From: Apiospora phragmitis
Taxonomy: Eukaryota > Ascomycota > Sordariomycetes > Amphisphaeriales > Apiosporaceae
Direction of reading: 5' to 3'
NCBI GenBank assembly: GCA_038363925.1
Contig: JAQQWL010000005.1
Coordinates: 1 to 64,000 of the forward strand
DNA: 64,000 nucleotides
Shown: one piece after another, positions 1 through 11,591 of the stretch
Position numbering within the stretch: position 1 is the first letter of the stretch
Layout of the letters: each line of letters starts with the position of its first letter
The notes under the pieces: model-generated
The model's input: the letters and a program-made list of their open reading frames with translations, nothing else
Told to the model about the DNA's origin: nothing
Databases searched by the model: none
Made by a program: the position numbers and the translations under genes

Positions 1-185
1 AATCGCTGTACGATTCCATGTATAATACATGTTAGTATTAGTTTTATAAAACTTAATAACTATTTCTATATAAAATCCTATTCCGATTCTTATATAGAAT
101 CCTACCTTTAAAATTCCGGCTGCCCTACGCCGCACGGGTATATTTTATAGAATCGCTGTACGATTCCATATATAATACATGTTAG
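1..185. repeat. Direct repeat pair, about 35 bp, 150 bp apart
   Basis: The 35 bases at 1-35 recur at 151-185 with one G-to-A difference. The interval between them is AT-rich. The second copy ends exactly where the open frame of the MYND remnant begins (186), so the pair probably marks the edge of a small mobile or repeat unit that cut off the 5' end of that gene. The left part lies outside the window, so the element cannot be classified. Confidence 0.5.
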
Positions 186-1319
186 GCCTACGTCAAGGCA
201 CGACCCGAAGTCCTTGAATCTTGCGTCATGTGTGGCAAGACGAATGAGAAGGGCAATTTGGCCTGTGCCACCTGCAAGACAAAGTACTGCTCCGAGGCAT
301 GCCAGAAGAAGGATTGGGACCACCACAAGATGCTCTGCAAGTCCTCCGCCAGCGTCTTCTACCAACTTCCCAGCCGCCCTGGCCTCGACTATCGTCGCGT
401 CATCGTCTTCCCCGTCGATCAGAAGAAGCCTTTTTGGGGAAGTGGCTTTCGGCGTTTATTCCTTCCTATCCCAGTAGTTATTCCTTCCCATTCCACTGGT
501 TATTCCTCGTTATCCCAGTGTCTCAGCAGGGGTGGAATCACCGTTTATTCAAGGAGTTGCTTTCATTCTCTCCTGGCATCACTCGTTTATGCCAAAAAGA
601 GTAATACTAACGCCGAGAGTCGGTAGACTGGGCTCGCTTTGACGACAAGCCGACCGGACTCGCTGCCGACGAGTTTGTAAGACTCCTCGGCTCTGCTTCC
701 AACACGCATCTCCACAGCAGCTTCTCCCTCACCAATGGGGCCAACCCCTGCATTGCAGACCCTGATCGCCACGGTTTCCCCTAGGTTATTCAAATCTAGC
801 CAGCACTGAAGCTTCACTGTTTCGGAGACATGATTCGCTTCCGCCTCAGCCGCAGCATAGAGCCCGTCTTGGTTCCTTCTCGCCGTCATCCTCGTAGTGT
901 AATTCGTCGCTACGCACCTAACTTCCCCAGCAATATCGGTCTTTAATGGCTCTGTGAGGAGTCCAACACGAACGACAGCCTCGTAGGACCATGCCAGATT
1001 CTGCAAGGCCAGCAGAATTTCGGCTCTACTTTTTTGTCCATCTCGCAGTTTCCGGATATCCTTCCCGACCACATAGAGTGCTCGGGCACGATGATCGTTA
1101 TGCATGCGCGGGGACGGCCCATCTGCCGCGAGCACGTTCAGGCCGTGCTGGATTTCAAGCAGCAGATCATGTCGGAGAGAGAGAACATCGGGGCCGATGC
1201 TACTGATGAGCGTATGGTCGCATTTTTTCAACGCCAATACCACACGAGAGAGATTTGAGGCATTGTGGCAGGAGAAATGGGGTTCTGGAGTGCCTTCCCC
1301 TTATACGCATGAGGACTGA
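186..1319 (+). pseudogene. MYND-type zinc finger gene, 5'-truncated and frameshifted
   Basis: A complete MYND finger is readable from codon 222: CVMC, then ACATC, KYCSEACQ, DWDHH and a final C (C-x2-C, C-x2-C, YCS-x2-CQ, W-x2-H-x3-C). The only nearby ATG (228) lies inside the finger, and the frame runs upstream to 186 where a repeat begins, so the real start has been lost. Downstream coding fragments lie in different frames: DWARFDDKPTGLAADEFVRL from about 622, then MIVMHARGRPICREHVQAV from about 1090, then FEALWQEKWGSG near 1257, ending at a stop at 1317-1319. Fungal proteins with an N-terminal MYND finger and a long uncharacterised tail are common; the finger is usually a protein-interaction module. 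An antisense frame over 587-1243 is open but has no recognisable domain. I read this as a remnant, not a working gene. Confidence 0.6.
456..520. repeat. Three tandem copies of a 22-bp unit
   Basis: Three consecutive near-identical units start with TTATTCC and end with CCAGTAG/CCACTGG/CCCAGTG, at 456-477, 478-499 and 500-520. They sit just after the conserved part of the MYND remnant, where the reading frame stops looking like protein. Likely local duplication inside a decayed gene. Confidence 0.6.
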
Positions 1320-1474
1320 GGACTAAGCATATGTATCCTTTCAAGATCGGACGAGTGTAATCAGAAAGGCTGAACGAGAATGGATTTGAGCCTGATAGCC
1401 AGGAGAAAGAGTAATGGATAACAGACTCGAGACAGACACAATGAAGTAACGATTCACCGGAATAACCTTTAGAT

Positions 1475-2465
1475 CTAAAGTCCAGCACGTCCTTGGTCAC
1501 TCGGCCAAAGATTCTGAAACTCCCCGAACAAGAAGTCCTCCTGCTGGTGCCACCACCCCCTATCGTACCGCCAAAGCCTCAATCCCAAGACCTCCCCCTC
1601 GTCTGCTCCAGGCTGCCTCTCAGCTCGTCGAAGCACTCTTCCACCCTTGCGGAATCCTCCTCCTTGTTCATGATGGTGTAATGCGCCTTCCAATCTCTCC
1701 TCGCGTCCTGCGCACTCAGCACCCCGTGTGTCTTCTCTGCAGTAGACATGTGCTCCTTCCCATCATCTGCTCCAGCCCCTGCTCCTGCTGCCCCTGCTTC
1801 TTCTCCTTCTCCTTCGTCACCCATTGCCTCCCACCGATCAATCAATCCCCTCCGCATCTGGCCCACCGCCCCCTCGCCGCCGCCGCTCCCCAACCGGGCC
1901 TTGACCGCGACGCCCTTGCGCCCCATGCGAAAGACGCCCTCGCTACCCACATCCACCGCGAACTTTCCGGTCTTCGCCGCCGTCTCCCCCAAGTCCTGTT
2001 TCATCTCTACCAGAAACCGCCCCGGCAGCGCGTGGAAAAGCGTCATGTGCGCGTCCACCTTGAGCCATCGGGGGGGAACCAGCGCCCCCGCAGCGCCGAC
2101 ATGGCACGCTCGTGGCCCTGGTCTGTGAGCAGCGTCAGAACATAGACGTCTTCTTCGTCATGACCTACCTTCTTCGTATCGTCTTGGCCTTGCCTTTGTT
2201 GTTGCTGCTGCTGCCTAGGTGGTGATGGCCTCTGGTAGTATGCTGCGTGGCCGCCGCCGCCACCGCGGCCACGACGCTGTTGTTGTGTATGTTGATGCTG
2301 TCGAGATGAAGAAGTGTTGTTCTTGTTGCTACCAGTACCATGGGGCAAGGAAGGTAAAAGCGACGATGTGCCTGTATGGACAGGTTGTTGCTGTTGTTGG
2401 CTTCCTCCTCGCTTGTTGCTCACCATGGAGGCGTATGTCGCCGGTGTGTTGATCGAAGTCTCCAT
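1475..2465 (-). CDS. 2H phosphoesterase, 2'-5' RNA ligase family protein
   Basis: The protein has both catalytic HxT motifs of the 2H phosphoesterase superfamily: HMTL (in AHMTLFHALPG) and HYTI (in KAHYTIMNKEE). Members act on RNA or nucleotide 2',3'-cyclic or 2'-5' phosphodiester bonds; the substrate cannot be predicted here. The likely start is the ATG at 2463-2465 (METSINTPATYASM); an upstream ATG at 2594 is possible. The first 100 residues are low-complexity, with Q runs and an RGG-like RRGRGGGGG patch, suggesting RNA contact. The catalytic domain starts at VYVLTLLTD. Two frame changes are needed: one at the seven-G run 2070-2076 (before the first HxT) and one at the five-C run 1594-1598 (before the C-terminal LGLRLWRYDRG). 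Each is restored by one extra base in the homopolymer. Family assignment is firm; whether the gene is intact depends on sequence accuracy. Confidence 0.75.
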
Positions 2466-3430
2466 CTTAGCGGAGGGTATGGCAGTAGCTATCCCGAATG
2501 TTCTTGTCGTGAACAAGCGAAGATTCCTTCTCATGTCGCAGCTCACAGGTCTGTCTATTTGGATGCTAGAATGGATAACTTGGTGAAGCGACAAACGTGT
2601 GCTGCTCAGGACTTAAGTAATGATGCGCAGTCGTCACTGACATTCCTTTCCTTACCACTAGTAGCGTGATGACGTCAATGATTTCACCGTGCAAGCATCG
2701 AAAAAGAAGATTAGTCACTAAGCCAACGAGAGAGGAGTGCAGTATCTCATCCACCTGGGCTGCCACAGCAGTTGAGGCTTAGAACGAATCAGGAATATGC
2801 AGAATCACTAGAAAATGTAAGACATTGATCATGTGAGTTTCATTGGGTGGGTGCCCTGCTAGGCCCTTAGTACAACTAATTTACATCAACCCAGCCTCTC
2901 TTTATACGAAGCCAGGCCATTCTCATTCGTCTCATCTGTCCTTCATGAGATATCTCCAGCCGACAGGCACTTGATGGGGTAGGCTACCGTAGTGCTGTTG
3001 AATGACTGCACCAAAAGTACCAGAAAACCCATCCTCTCTCCTCTCCCTAGGCCGATGTAACTCAAATGACACGGCCGCAGTAGTAGCAGTAACAGCAGCT
3101 TGTACTCCTCATACGCCAGAACAATGCAAGAACCTGATGGGGGAAGAAATGCCGAGATGCTGTTTTGTTCGACAGGTCGCCGCCGAAAGATGCTCATCGC
3201 AAAAAAGCCAAACACCGAACGATATCCATTATCAATCGACGCGTCCGATGTAGTACTGTCTGCCGGTACATGCCGGGCCAAATAGAACAAAAGAGAAAGG
3301 GGAAAATGGGTGATTATACTCTACACAGGTATAGAAGCGAAGACGACGGCGGGAATATTTGACGAGGGTCGTTTGTGATGATGCGTGATGAGGCGAAAGC
3401 GTTGTTTTTGCCTCCTCCATTGCTGCCTTT
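2466..3430. other. Intergenic, no gene seen
   Basis: About 1 kb between two minus-strand genes. Only short, non-conserved open frames on both strands. It should hold the promoter of the 2H phosphoesterase gene and the 3' UTR of the PNUTS-like gene. No motif could be assigned. Confidence 0.5.
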
Positions 3431-6400
3431 CTACTTGAGGTCGTTCGGATCATGTCGGAACGTGCACTGGTCGCCCTTGGCGCACTTGCCCTGCGCCCAG
3501 AAGGAGCACGGCTTGGTGCCGATCAAGGCGCGGTTGATGCCCTTGTGATCCTTGGCGCCGACCGCTCCGCCACCGCGGAAGTTGTCCTTGTCCTTACGGC
3601 CGCCTCGAGCACCACTGCCCTTGTTGTCACCGCGCGAGTCGTTGCTGTAGTCGTAGTCGGAAGGGCCGGGTCCACAATCCAAGAAGCCGCTGTCTACACC
3701 ACCGGCTGCAGCGGTAGCTCGGCTTGCGGCTCGGTCGCGGTCCTTGTGGTGGTACGATTGCTGCGACTTGGATGGTTGCTGCTGGGGCTGCGATTGCGAG
3801 GGTTGTGGGGTGGTCTGCTGGGCTTGAGCGACAGGGTTCTGGGCTGCCTCCATCAGGGCCCGCCAGTAAGCAGCTTGTGCATCGGTCGTGCTTTGGCCAC
3901 CGTAGGCTTGCGCGGCCTGCGGCTGCTGCTGGGCGGGTTGTTGGGTTGCCTGTCCTCCACCCAGGGCGGAAAGAAGCGACATGAGCTGCGCGTTCGGGTC
4001 TTGAGACGGCGCAGCCTGAGGTTGCTGTGCGGCGGGTTGAGCCTGGCCACCTTGCAAGGCCTGCATGACCTGGGCCACGGAGCTGTAGTCGTAGCCACCA
4101 CCACCACACGCCTGTTGCTGCTGGAGTTGAGGCTGCTGCTGGGCCGCGTTGAAGCTCTGGCCATATTGAGCATAGTAGGCAGCCCAAGCAGCGGCATGGG
4201 CGTCTTGCGTGCTTTGTTGTTGAGCGGCGGCAGGCTGTGCGGCTCGCTGAAGGGCGGCGGCGGCCTGGCGGGCTTGGTCCTCGTTTGCCTTGCGGGCGCG
4301 CTCGGCGGCGTCCTGTTGGGCCTTGGCGGCCATGTCGGCCTGGTAACCGGCCCGCCACTGCTGCACGTGGGCGGGGTTGTTCTTCATGTGCTCGGGCGGC
4401 TCGGTGGCGGGGAAGGGCTTGCCGGCGAACTCGGCGGCGACAGACTCGAAGGCGTCGACATCGGCCTGGACCTTGGGGTCGCTGTAATCGGTGCGACGGG
4501 ATGTCTGGGGTCGGTTGGGATCGAAGGGGTTGGGGTCTTGCCACTGGGCGACGGCAGGGGATTGCAGCAGTTGCAACACCTTGGCTTCACGATCGGCTTG
4601 CGACATGTTGGTGAAGGAGGCAGAGCTGCCAGAAGTGTCCTTGTCGGATTGCTGTTGCGATGACGACATCTTGGCGCGCAAAGGTTGGTTGTTGATGGAT
4701 GCGGTTTTGAGAGCAGAAACGATTTTGCCAAGATCGGTTGTTTGCGCCCCACCAAGTCGGTAAATGGCGCCTTGCAGTGCTTTCTTAGGACCGAATTGAT
4801 GACTTTCAGCCCAGCGACGGTGGACTTCGAGAAATTCGGGCTTGTCCGAGGGGAGTTGGCCGTAGCGGGTTTGGGCTGCTGAGGCTGCTGAGGCGGATTT
4901 GCGGGGTGGGGACTTGGGCGACTCGGGGATGTCTGAGGCAGACGTGTAGACCACCATAAGCTCACGTCTTTCGTACTCTTCCATGTACTTCTGCTGGCCC
5001 GACTCGACCTCGCGCAGGCCGCCGCGGTTGACGAAGCTCTTGCCGCGCTTCTTGCCGTCGATGGCCGAGAAGTCCGTCGCCGCAGGTTCCGCCCAGGGCA
5101 GCAGGCTGATCGCCCCCGTCTTCGAATCCTCATCGGCTTCGTCGACGTCCATCTCATCCTCGTCTTCGCCTTCGCGGATGCCCCGCTTCAGCATCTGACC
5201 TTCGGACCGGTTGTCGCGGGCGTCTTGAATCATGTTGCTGGCGCGTCCTTCGTCTTCGGCGGCGTCGTGCTCGAACACGCGGATCTGTTCCAGCTCGCTG
5301 TCGGGTTTCCATTGCACGCGAAGTTTCCGCCTGGCCTCCTTGTGCAGTCTGCGTGCCTTTTCTTCGGTCGTTTCTGGTGCCCGGACTGGCTCCACGCGGG
5401 TTTTTGGTGGCGACTTGGGCTTCGAGATCTCTGCCAGCAGACCACTAATCGTAGACAGAGTAGAAGACGTAGCTGCTTCCGTCTTCCTTGCCGCCGGCCT
5501 GGCCACTGGTCGAGACTTCCCAGGCAGGATAGAGCTCGTAGGCCTGGCCCGAACCTGGGATGCAGCACCAGCCGTACTGCTTGTCGACGACGGTTTGGCT
5601 GTCGACTGTGCGCCATTCGAGCCATCGATGACCAACTTCTTGGAAGCGCGAGAGTCGACTTCGTCATCGCGGGGTCGTTTTGCTAGAGGAGCATCGGTAG
5701 TTGCCTTCTTCGTCGCTCGTGAATCTTCCTCCCTCCTCACGGGCTCTTTTGGCAGATGTCGCTGCCATCAAGGCTTTGGTAGAATCACTAAGCACCCGTC
5801 GAGGTTCCGCACCCACGGCTCCGCTCGGTTGCGGCCTCTTCAGCATCGACAGTTTCGAGGCGGATTTCAGGTCCTTGGCGAGGATCGACGGCACCCTCTT
5901 AGGCGGCGCAACTACATCCGTCCTCGCTGTTTTGGGAACAGCTTCGTTGGTGGCGGCGCTGCGCTTCTCTGTGGGCCTCTCGGCAGGCTTGGCCTCGCCC
6001 TGGTCCTTGTCATCTCTGGCGGAAGAAACGATTTGCTCGAACGCAGCGACACTCTCGCTGTCCAGACTCTTTCGATACTTGATGAGGACCTTCTGGAACT
6101 TGAGCCTGTCCAACAAGAAAGTCTTGTCCATGTTGGTGATCTTGGACATAAGCTGGAGGACCGTCTTGGGCAACGGACCCGTGTAGTCCTCCATCAAGTA
6201 TGCACTCCGAAGCATGTTGGAGAAGATGGAACACAGTTGCTGGTTTCCACCCATGTTTCGGAGCACCGGGTCGTAGGAGGATTCGACAGCAGTCCGGACA
6301 GCCATGAGAACCTGTGCCGACTTGGCCTTGAGTTCCTTCTTGAGCAGGGCCCATTTCTTGGACTTCTTGCCGGCCGCCTTAACGTCCGTTCGAAGTTGCT

Positions 6401-8447
6401 TGAGGTCGTCCCAAAGCACCTTGAGATAGCGGCCAAACTCGGCGATGGCGTTGGCTGTCCATCCGGTGGGGGCCTCATCCGTTCTCCAGACGATCTTCTC
6501 CACGTCCCATTTGACCGACTGGATAGGGTCTTGGGCGTGGTTCCGACAGGCGCTGTAGAATTGATGTTAGCGAATTCATTATCTCGGAAAAGGTGGAGTG
6601 GGGGGTGGAGGTGTTGGTCATTCCGCCAATTGATGTAAGCAGATCCCAACATCTCCTTGAGCTGATGTACATCGCCAGTGATCCGAAGAACATGGTGAAG
6701 CTGCTGGGCCAATAACAAACACAAAAAGAGAACTTGACTTGCTTACCTTGCGAATCTCCTTGTCCAGCATTGACTCCTCTTCCTCACTGGAGTAGTCTGA
6801 GGATTCCATGTCTGGCGAGTCGGGCCCTGATCTGCCCACCTGGCTTCCTCTGGGTTTCCTGCCCGTCGTCAATCGTTTGGAGGCGGCCTGTCTTGGGTAG
6901 GTTTGCGCTGGTGGAGCGAAACACGGTCAGTATTCGAAACGTTCCATCAAGATGAGCGGGGCTGACATACCTTTCCTGCCAGTCAATTGCAGCATTTCTT
7001 GATCAAGCTGCGCCAGCTTGGCGAGCATAGCCTGCGATTCCGCTGGGCTGAGGTTGGGGTTGGTAACGGCATTCTCGTACGCTTGGTAATCACGGAGGAT
7101 TTCGCAGGGCAATCTTGTCGGGTGGCCAGGGAGTAACGGCTTTAGGCGCTCATTGAATTGAGCAATGAATGGCCCACCGCGATTCTTCGTCGGCTCCATC
7201 TGGATTGGGGTGTTGGAAAAGAACAAGATGGGGGTGCCTGGTACTGGATTCCAACTGGGTTTCGCTGAAGCAGATGGCGTCGAGGTGGGAGGGGCCGGTG
7301 CCACTCCATTCACCTGCGTGCTATGTTGTATAGGCTGTGTAGGTTGTGGCCGTTGTTGCATGACGACTTGTGGTGACATGGCGGGATTGCCAGGCTGCCG
7401 AGGGTTCGGGCCTTTCACGGCGGCTGCGGCATTCGATACCGGGCCATGGGCATCGGGGGTCATCAGTTGCTGCTTCTGGGTGGAGAACACAGCCTGACCG
7501 GCCCGTTGTTGGGGCTGAAGATGAGCCGGGGCATTGGCAGGCGACTGCGAAGGTGGCACCGAGTACTGAAGCTGGCTCTGGTACATCACTTGGCCTTGAC
7601 CGTTGGGTGCGGCGAACGCAGGGTACTGATGACCACTCACCATGTTCTGGGCTGCTTGAAACTGGTATGGGGAATTCCTGGCTTCGGTTGGCTGGGGTGT
7701 CGAGCGTCCGGCACCCTCTCGCAACTGGACAGGCTGGTATGGCGAATCATACATGGCCTGATCCGTACCAGGACCAGGGTTGCCATGCACCGAGGGCCTG
7801 GCTCCTGAAGGGGTGGCAGAATGGGTACGTGCTGGTGCTTGTGGGTAGCCCGAATGCGATGCCGGGACATTGTATTGCTGGATGTTCTGCTGAGGGAAAC
7901 CGGTCTGCGGCGGTGTACTTGACGAGGCCTGCCATGAAGCATTGCCGGGAAAGTTGCCCGGGCCAGGAGAGGCCGTGGGCCGTTGTTGCTGTTGCTGTGG
8001 TTGGGCCTGCATCGACGGCATCCACATCTGTTGAGAATCTGATGGTGTTCGGTAATCGAACTGGCGTCCCTGCCCATGGCTGGCCCCGGCCTCTACTGCA
8101 GCAGCAGCTTGGTTGTAGTACGACTGCGCCGAGTAGGATTGCTGTGGTGTGGGACTGGTGGTGTTCTGGCCGGTGAAGGTGCCCGAACCATATTCATCAA
8201 GACCATTCGGGTGTTCACTCGACTCCATGGCTGGGTTGCCGGCCCAGTTAATGTACATGCTGGAGTGGTCGACTTGTGTGTTGGGGCCGTCGAAGCCCTG
8301 GTGCGCACCATGAGCTCCATGAGTTCCATGAGCACCATGGGCGTCAAAGTTGGATGTGGGTTGGTATGAGCCGGTGTAGAGGTGTTGCTGGTGGTAGTCA
8401 TCCTGGTTGAACTGACCAGAAGGCCAGGCGGGATTGCCTTGAGCCAT
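3431..8447 (-). CDS. PNUTS/Ppn1-like PP1 regulatory protein with CCCH finger
   Basis: A long multi-exon minus-strand gene. Exon 1 (8447-6971) encodes a Q/P/G-rich region with GAHGTHGAHGAH repeats, ending in a short helical NPNLSPAESQAMLAKLAQLDQ segment. Intron 1 is 6908-6970. Exon 2 (from 6907) is acidic (SSDYSSEEEESMLDKEIRK). Splice sites between 6770 and 6540 are not resolved. A conserved helical block starting KWDVEKIVWRTDEAPTGW (about 6510-6040) resembles a TFIIS N-terminal-like domain. Next comes KLRVQWKPDSELEQIRVFE; RVQW (codons 5320-5309) matches the RVxF-type PP1-docking site of PNUTS, which also uses W. The tail is Q/A-rich and ends in a CCCH finger (C-x7-C-x5-C-x3-H). PNUTS and fission yeast Ppn1 target PP1 to the transcription/3'-end processing machinery; the same role is inferred here. 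One frame change lies at about 5728-5740, inside a duplicated KRxREE/DSRA(T/S)KK stretch. Confidence 0.75.
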
Positions 8448-11400
8448 CCCACCCTCTGCAGTCCAGCACGATGAAGTGACAAAGGGGCTCGGTGCACGTG
8501 ATCTGGGTGATCAGATAATCAATCAGCACGTGTTCGGGGTGGGGGCGTGTGTTTAACAAAGACGCAGTGAAAGCAAGGTGCTGAGGTGGGGCCGATGTAT
8601 CACAAAAACACAACAACTAGGTAGATTCTGTGCACTCACCTGTTCGGACCTCAAGATATGTCTAACCGGCTTAGTGGACACGAGGTGAAAGCGTCCTAAG
8701 TTGATTGATTATGACACACTTCTGACAAGACCTCAACAAAGTCGGTGTTGATGATGCCGTCGGTGCTGGTTCGTCGGGGATGCTGGGGGGTGCAATGACC
8801 GAGGGGCGTATTTCTAACAAGGAGCTGCACACACGACAAACACAACGAGCGGAGCCTGCAGCTTAGGCCGGCCGGGGGGTATAGCGGTCCAAGCCGGATG
8901 TGGACTAGTCTGCAGATCTGAAAGTCAAAAAGGAATCAATCAGCTGCAACGAAACGTCAAAGGACCCAAAGAGGCCCGGCAGGCAGAAGAGAATCAGGAA
9001 CGGTGAAGTTGGTGAAGTGTGTGGAACGGTGGGATGGCAGATCGGAGGCGGTTGAAGCTGCACACAGTACTGCCATACGCAGCAACAGTCCGGAGCCCCC
9101 TGGATTAGGCCGGCTCCCTCTCTCTGCCAGGCCGGCCTAGCAGACCCAGGTGGAGCAAAGGAGTGAGCGCTTCAATTAGTCGCAGCTCAATTGAATGTTA
9201 ACCCATGAAGGGTATTTGACAAGAGCCCTAGCCAATCCAAGACCACGGCTGTGTGAATGCAGACGCATAGACGGTGGTGGTCGTGATGGTTGTTGAATTG
9301 GTTGACCTGAGCAGCCGGAGGACGGAGGTCGGAGTTCGAAGCGCCCGCCCTGACAGGACAGACGAGACGAGACCTGCACTCAAAGCCCCCAACTCCCTCG
9401 AGAGGCGCATCGATCCTGCAAAAAGCCTTCAATTGGCACGGGAAAGATTCGGGTTTAAACCTGCAAACAACAGCGACACCCAGTGCATCTGGATATTACC
9501 AGTTCTAGGAACGGCAATGCAATTTGGGGGTGTTGGTGTTGAGAGCATGGAAGCCTCCTGGCGAGTGTGCTGCTGCTGAGCTGGGCAAACTGGTAGGTAT
9601 TGTAACTGAGAAGAGAATGGGGGAGGGATAGGCCAATTGAACGATTAAGGGGCGTGCAGGTGCCAAGAAAGCTGGCTGAGACAACAACAAAACCCCATCC
9701 GCCAGTATACACGATGATCCCGAGATGCTCTCAATCAATTGAGGATGCTTCCATTGAGTCTTGGGTTATTTCTTGCTCTCTCTTCACTCTCCCGTTCCAT
9801 TATGGAAGGGAATTTCAGAAGTTACGTGTATGGGTGGGTGGGAACAGGCTGAGCGTGTCTGTCCAGTTCCTGGCCGTCTGTCCGCTGTCTGGTTCCGATC
9901 CACTGAAATGCTCCGACACTGTCCACTGTTTGGCGTGTAGACGCTAAACCGTAGGACTCTGGCTCGCTGCAGGACGAGTCTGTTCTGCTCTGCTCGGGCC
10001 TGGTAGTCATTGGAGTTATGTATCTTCCCCGAGCACGCGCGCGCCCTTATCCAAGATGCCTGGTGGTGGCTTTGCAATTCATTCTGCAAAGCTCGCAACT
10101 AGGATACTTGCTTCCCGGATTTGGAGAGGGTGCCCGCGCCAAGTGCGCATTTCAAAACAATGGTCTTTAGAGGGGTGCAGTGTAGTGTGTACGTCGCGAA
10201 GGAAAAAGACAAAAGGTGGTGGGCAAATGGGCAGAAGGGGGAGGAGGTGGTTCATTATCATACCCTTTATGGTTTCCAGACGTGAAAATACGCGAGAGCG
10301 AGTGGCCTTCGCACTGCCCAGTTTCGAAAATGCTGTGGCTGCTGATTGAATCTTCCTACCAAGGAAACAAAGGTATCGTCATGCTCTCGTTTTAGGTGAG
10401 AGATTGCGCGATGATTACAACATGTTCCCAGGTGTCTAAATGAGAGAAAGTGTATATGCTCCTGGCCTTGAAGACTCTGCCTATTATTTTCCAGCCTGGA
10501 CGGGAGAGCGAGCGGAAGGCGATGGAGATGTGTGTTGTCGGCCGACGAAAGGTTTGCTGCTGCTGCTGCTGCACTGGGGTCCACTAGAGTGACGAGACAA
10601 TTCCACCGTCTATTTCAAAAATACGCAAAGAACCCGGACGAACACAGAAGAAGAGAACGAGGAGCTGTCGAGAAGGCGGGCGATGGGGAGTCCACAATTA
10701 CTAGCGACAAATTAAAACAGAATGAGCGGCCGTTGCTGGATGGAAACTGTCGGTCGCGCAAGGTGGTGATAGTTGTTGTTGTGTTGTCGAGAGAAGATGG
10801 TTGGAGTTGGGAATGAGAGAATGGACAGACAGACACAGGCAGGTCAAGGGAGAAAGAAAATGGCAAATGGCTGGGGGGTACGGCGGATGGATCAGATCAG
10901 ACACAAGACAACGGATGATGGGGCGGAGAAAGGAAGCGAGCGAGTGACAGAGTGACATTGATGCAAGGGTGGAAAATGAACAATGCCGAGTTGCAAGCCA
11001 CAAGCCAATGGCTAAAAGGAGGGATTGATGGATGCAATGCTCCGCAGATGGATGCGATTCATCAGCCACGGTTGGGAAGTGCTTACCTGGTCGCTGTCAA
11101 TTGGCGGCAGCCTAGCTTCTGATTTTAGTGATGCCTCCACCAATTTGAATGGAAGTCCTGCACCTTGAACTCAGTGGATTGGGGAGCTCTGTGCAGGCGC
11201 AGGAGGAACATTGAAGCTTCTCAATATTCGTCTGCCTGCCCGATCCAGGTACGTAGAAGATTACGACAACACGTCAAGACGTCCCTTACCTTCATGACCT
11301 ACCTTTTACTTTGAACAAACTCCAAATTCCAAGTTTGCCAGCTTCCTCAACCGCACCAGGCACCCCCATGCATGCTGCTGCACGACTGCCCCACCGTAAA

Positions 11401-11591
11401 GTAGCAGCGCACCATCCCATCTGGACACGCGTATCACAGGCAAGCGGGCATACATCATCCAAACGAGGCCTACCATACATACCACGAGTACAGGCGACTG
11501 CGACGACCAACAGCGACGACCGACAAGTGCGAATAGCTTCACCCCGAACTAATTGCGCTCTTCCCCTGTCGCAATCACCAGTCCCGCAGCC
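8448..11591. other. 3.1-kb gene-free interval between divergent genes
   Basis: Lies between the 5' ends of the PNUTS-like gene and SLY1. GC is moderate, with no RIP signature and no open frame showing conserved features. It contains a GCT/TGC microsatellite near 10554-10573 and long pyrimidine- or purine-biased tracts (10600-10950). It could hold long 5' UTRs or a non-coding transcript, but nothing specific is visible. Confidence 0.5.

Noticed and set aside
587..1243. 218-codon open frame on the minus strand
   Set aside because: It lies antisense to recognisable MYND-gene fragments and shows no domain; likely a shadow frame.
3452..4663. 403-codon plus-strand frame
   Set aside because: Leu/Gly/Val-rich antisense of the Q/A-rich part of the PNUTS-like gene; a codon-bias shadow.
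5232..6638. 468-codon plus-strand frame
   Set aside because: Antisense to conserved TFIIS-like and PP1-docking sequence; no domain of its own.
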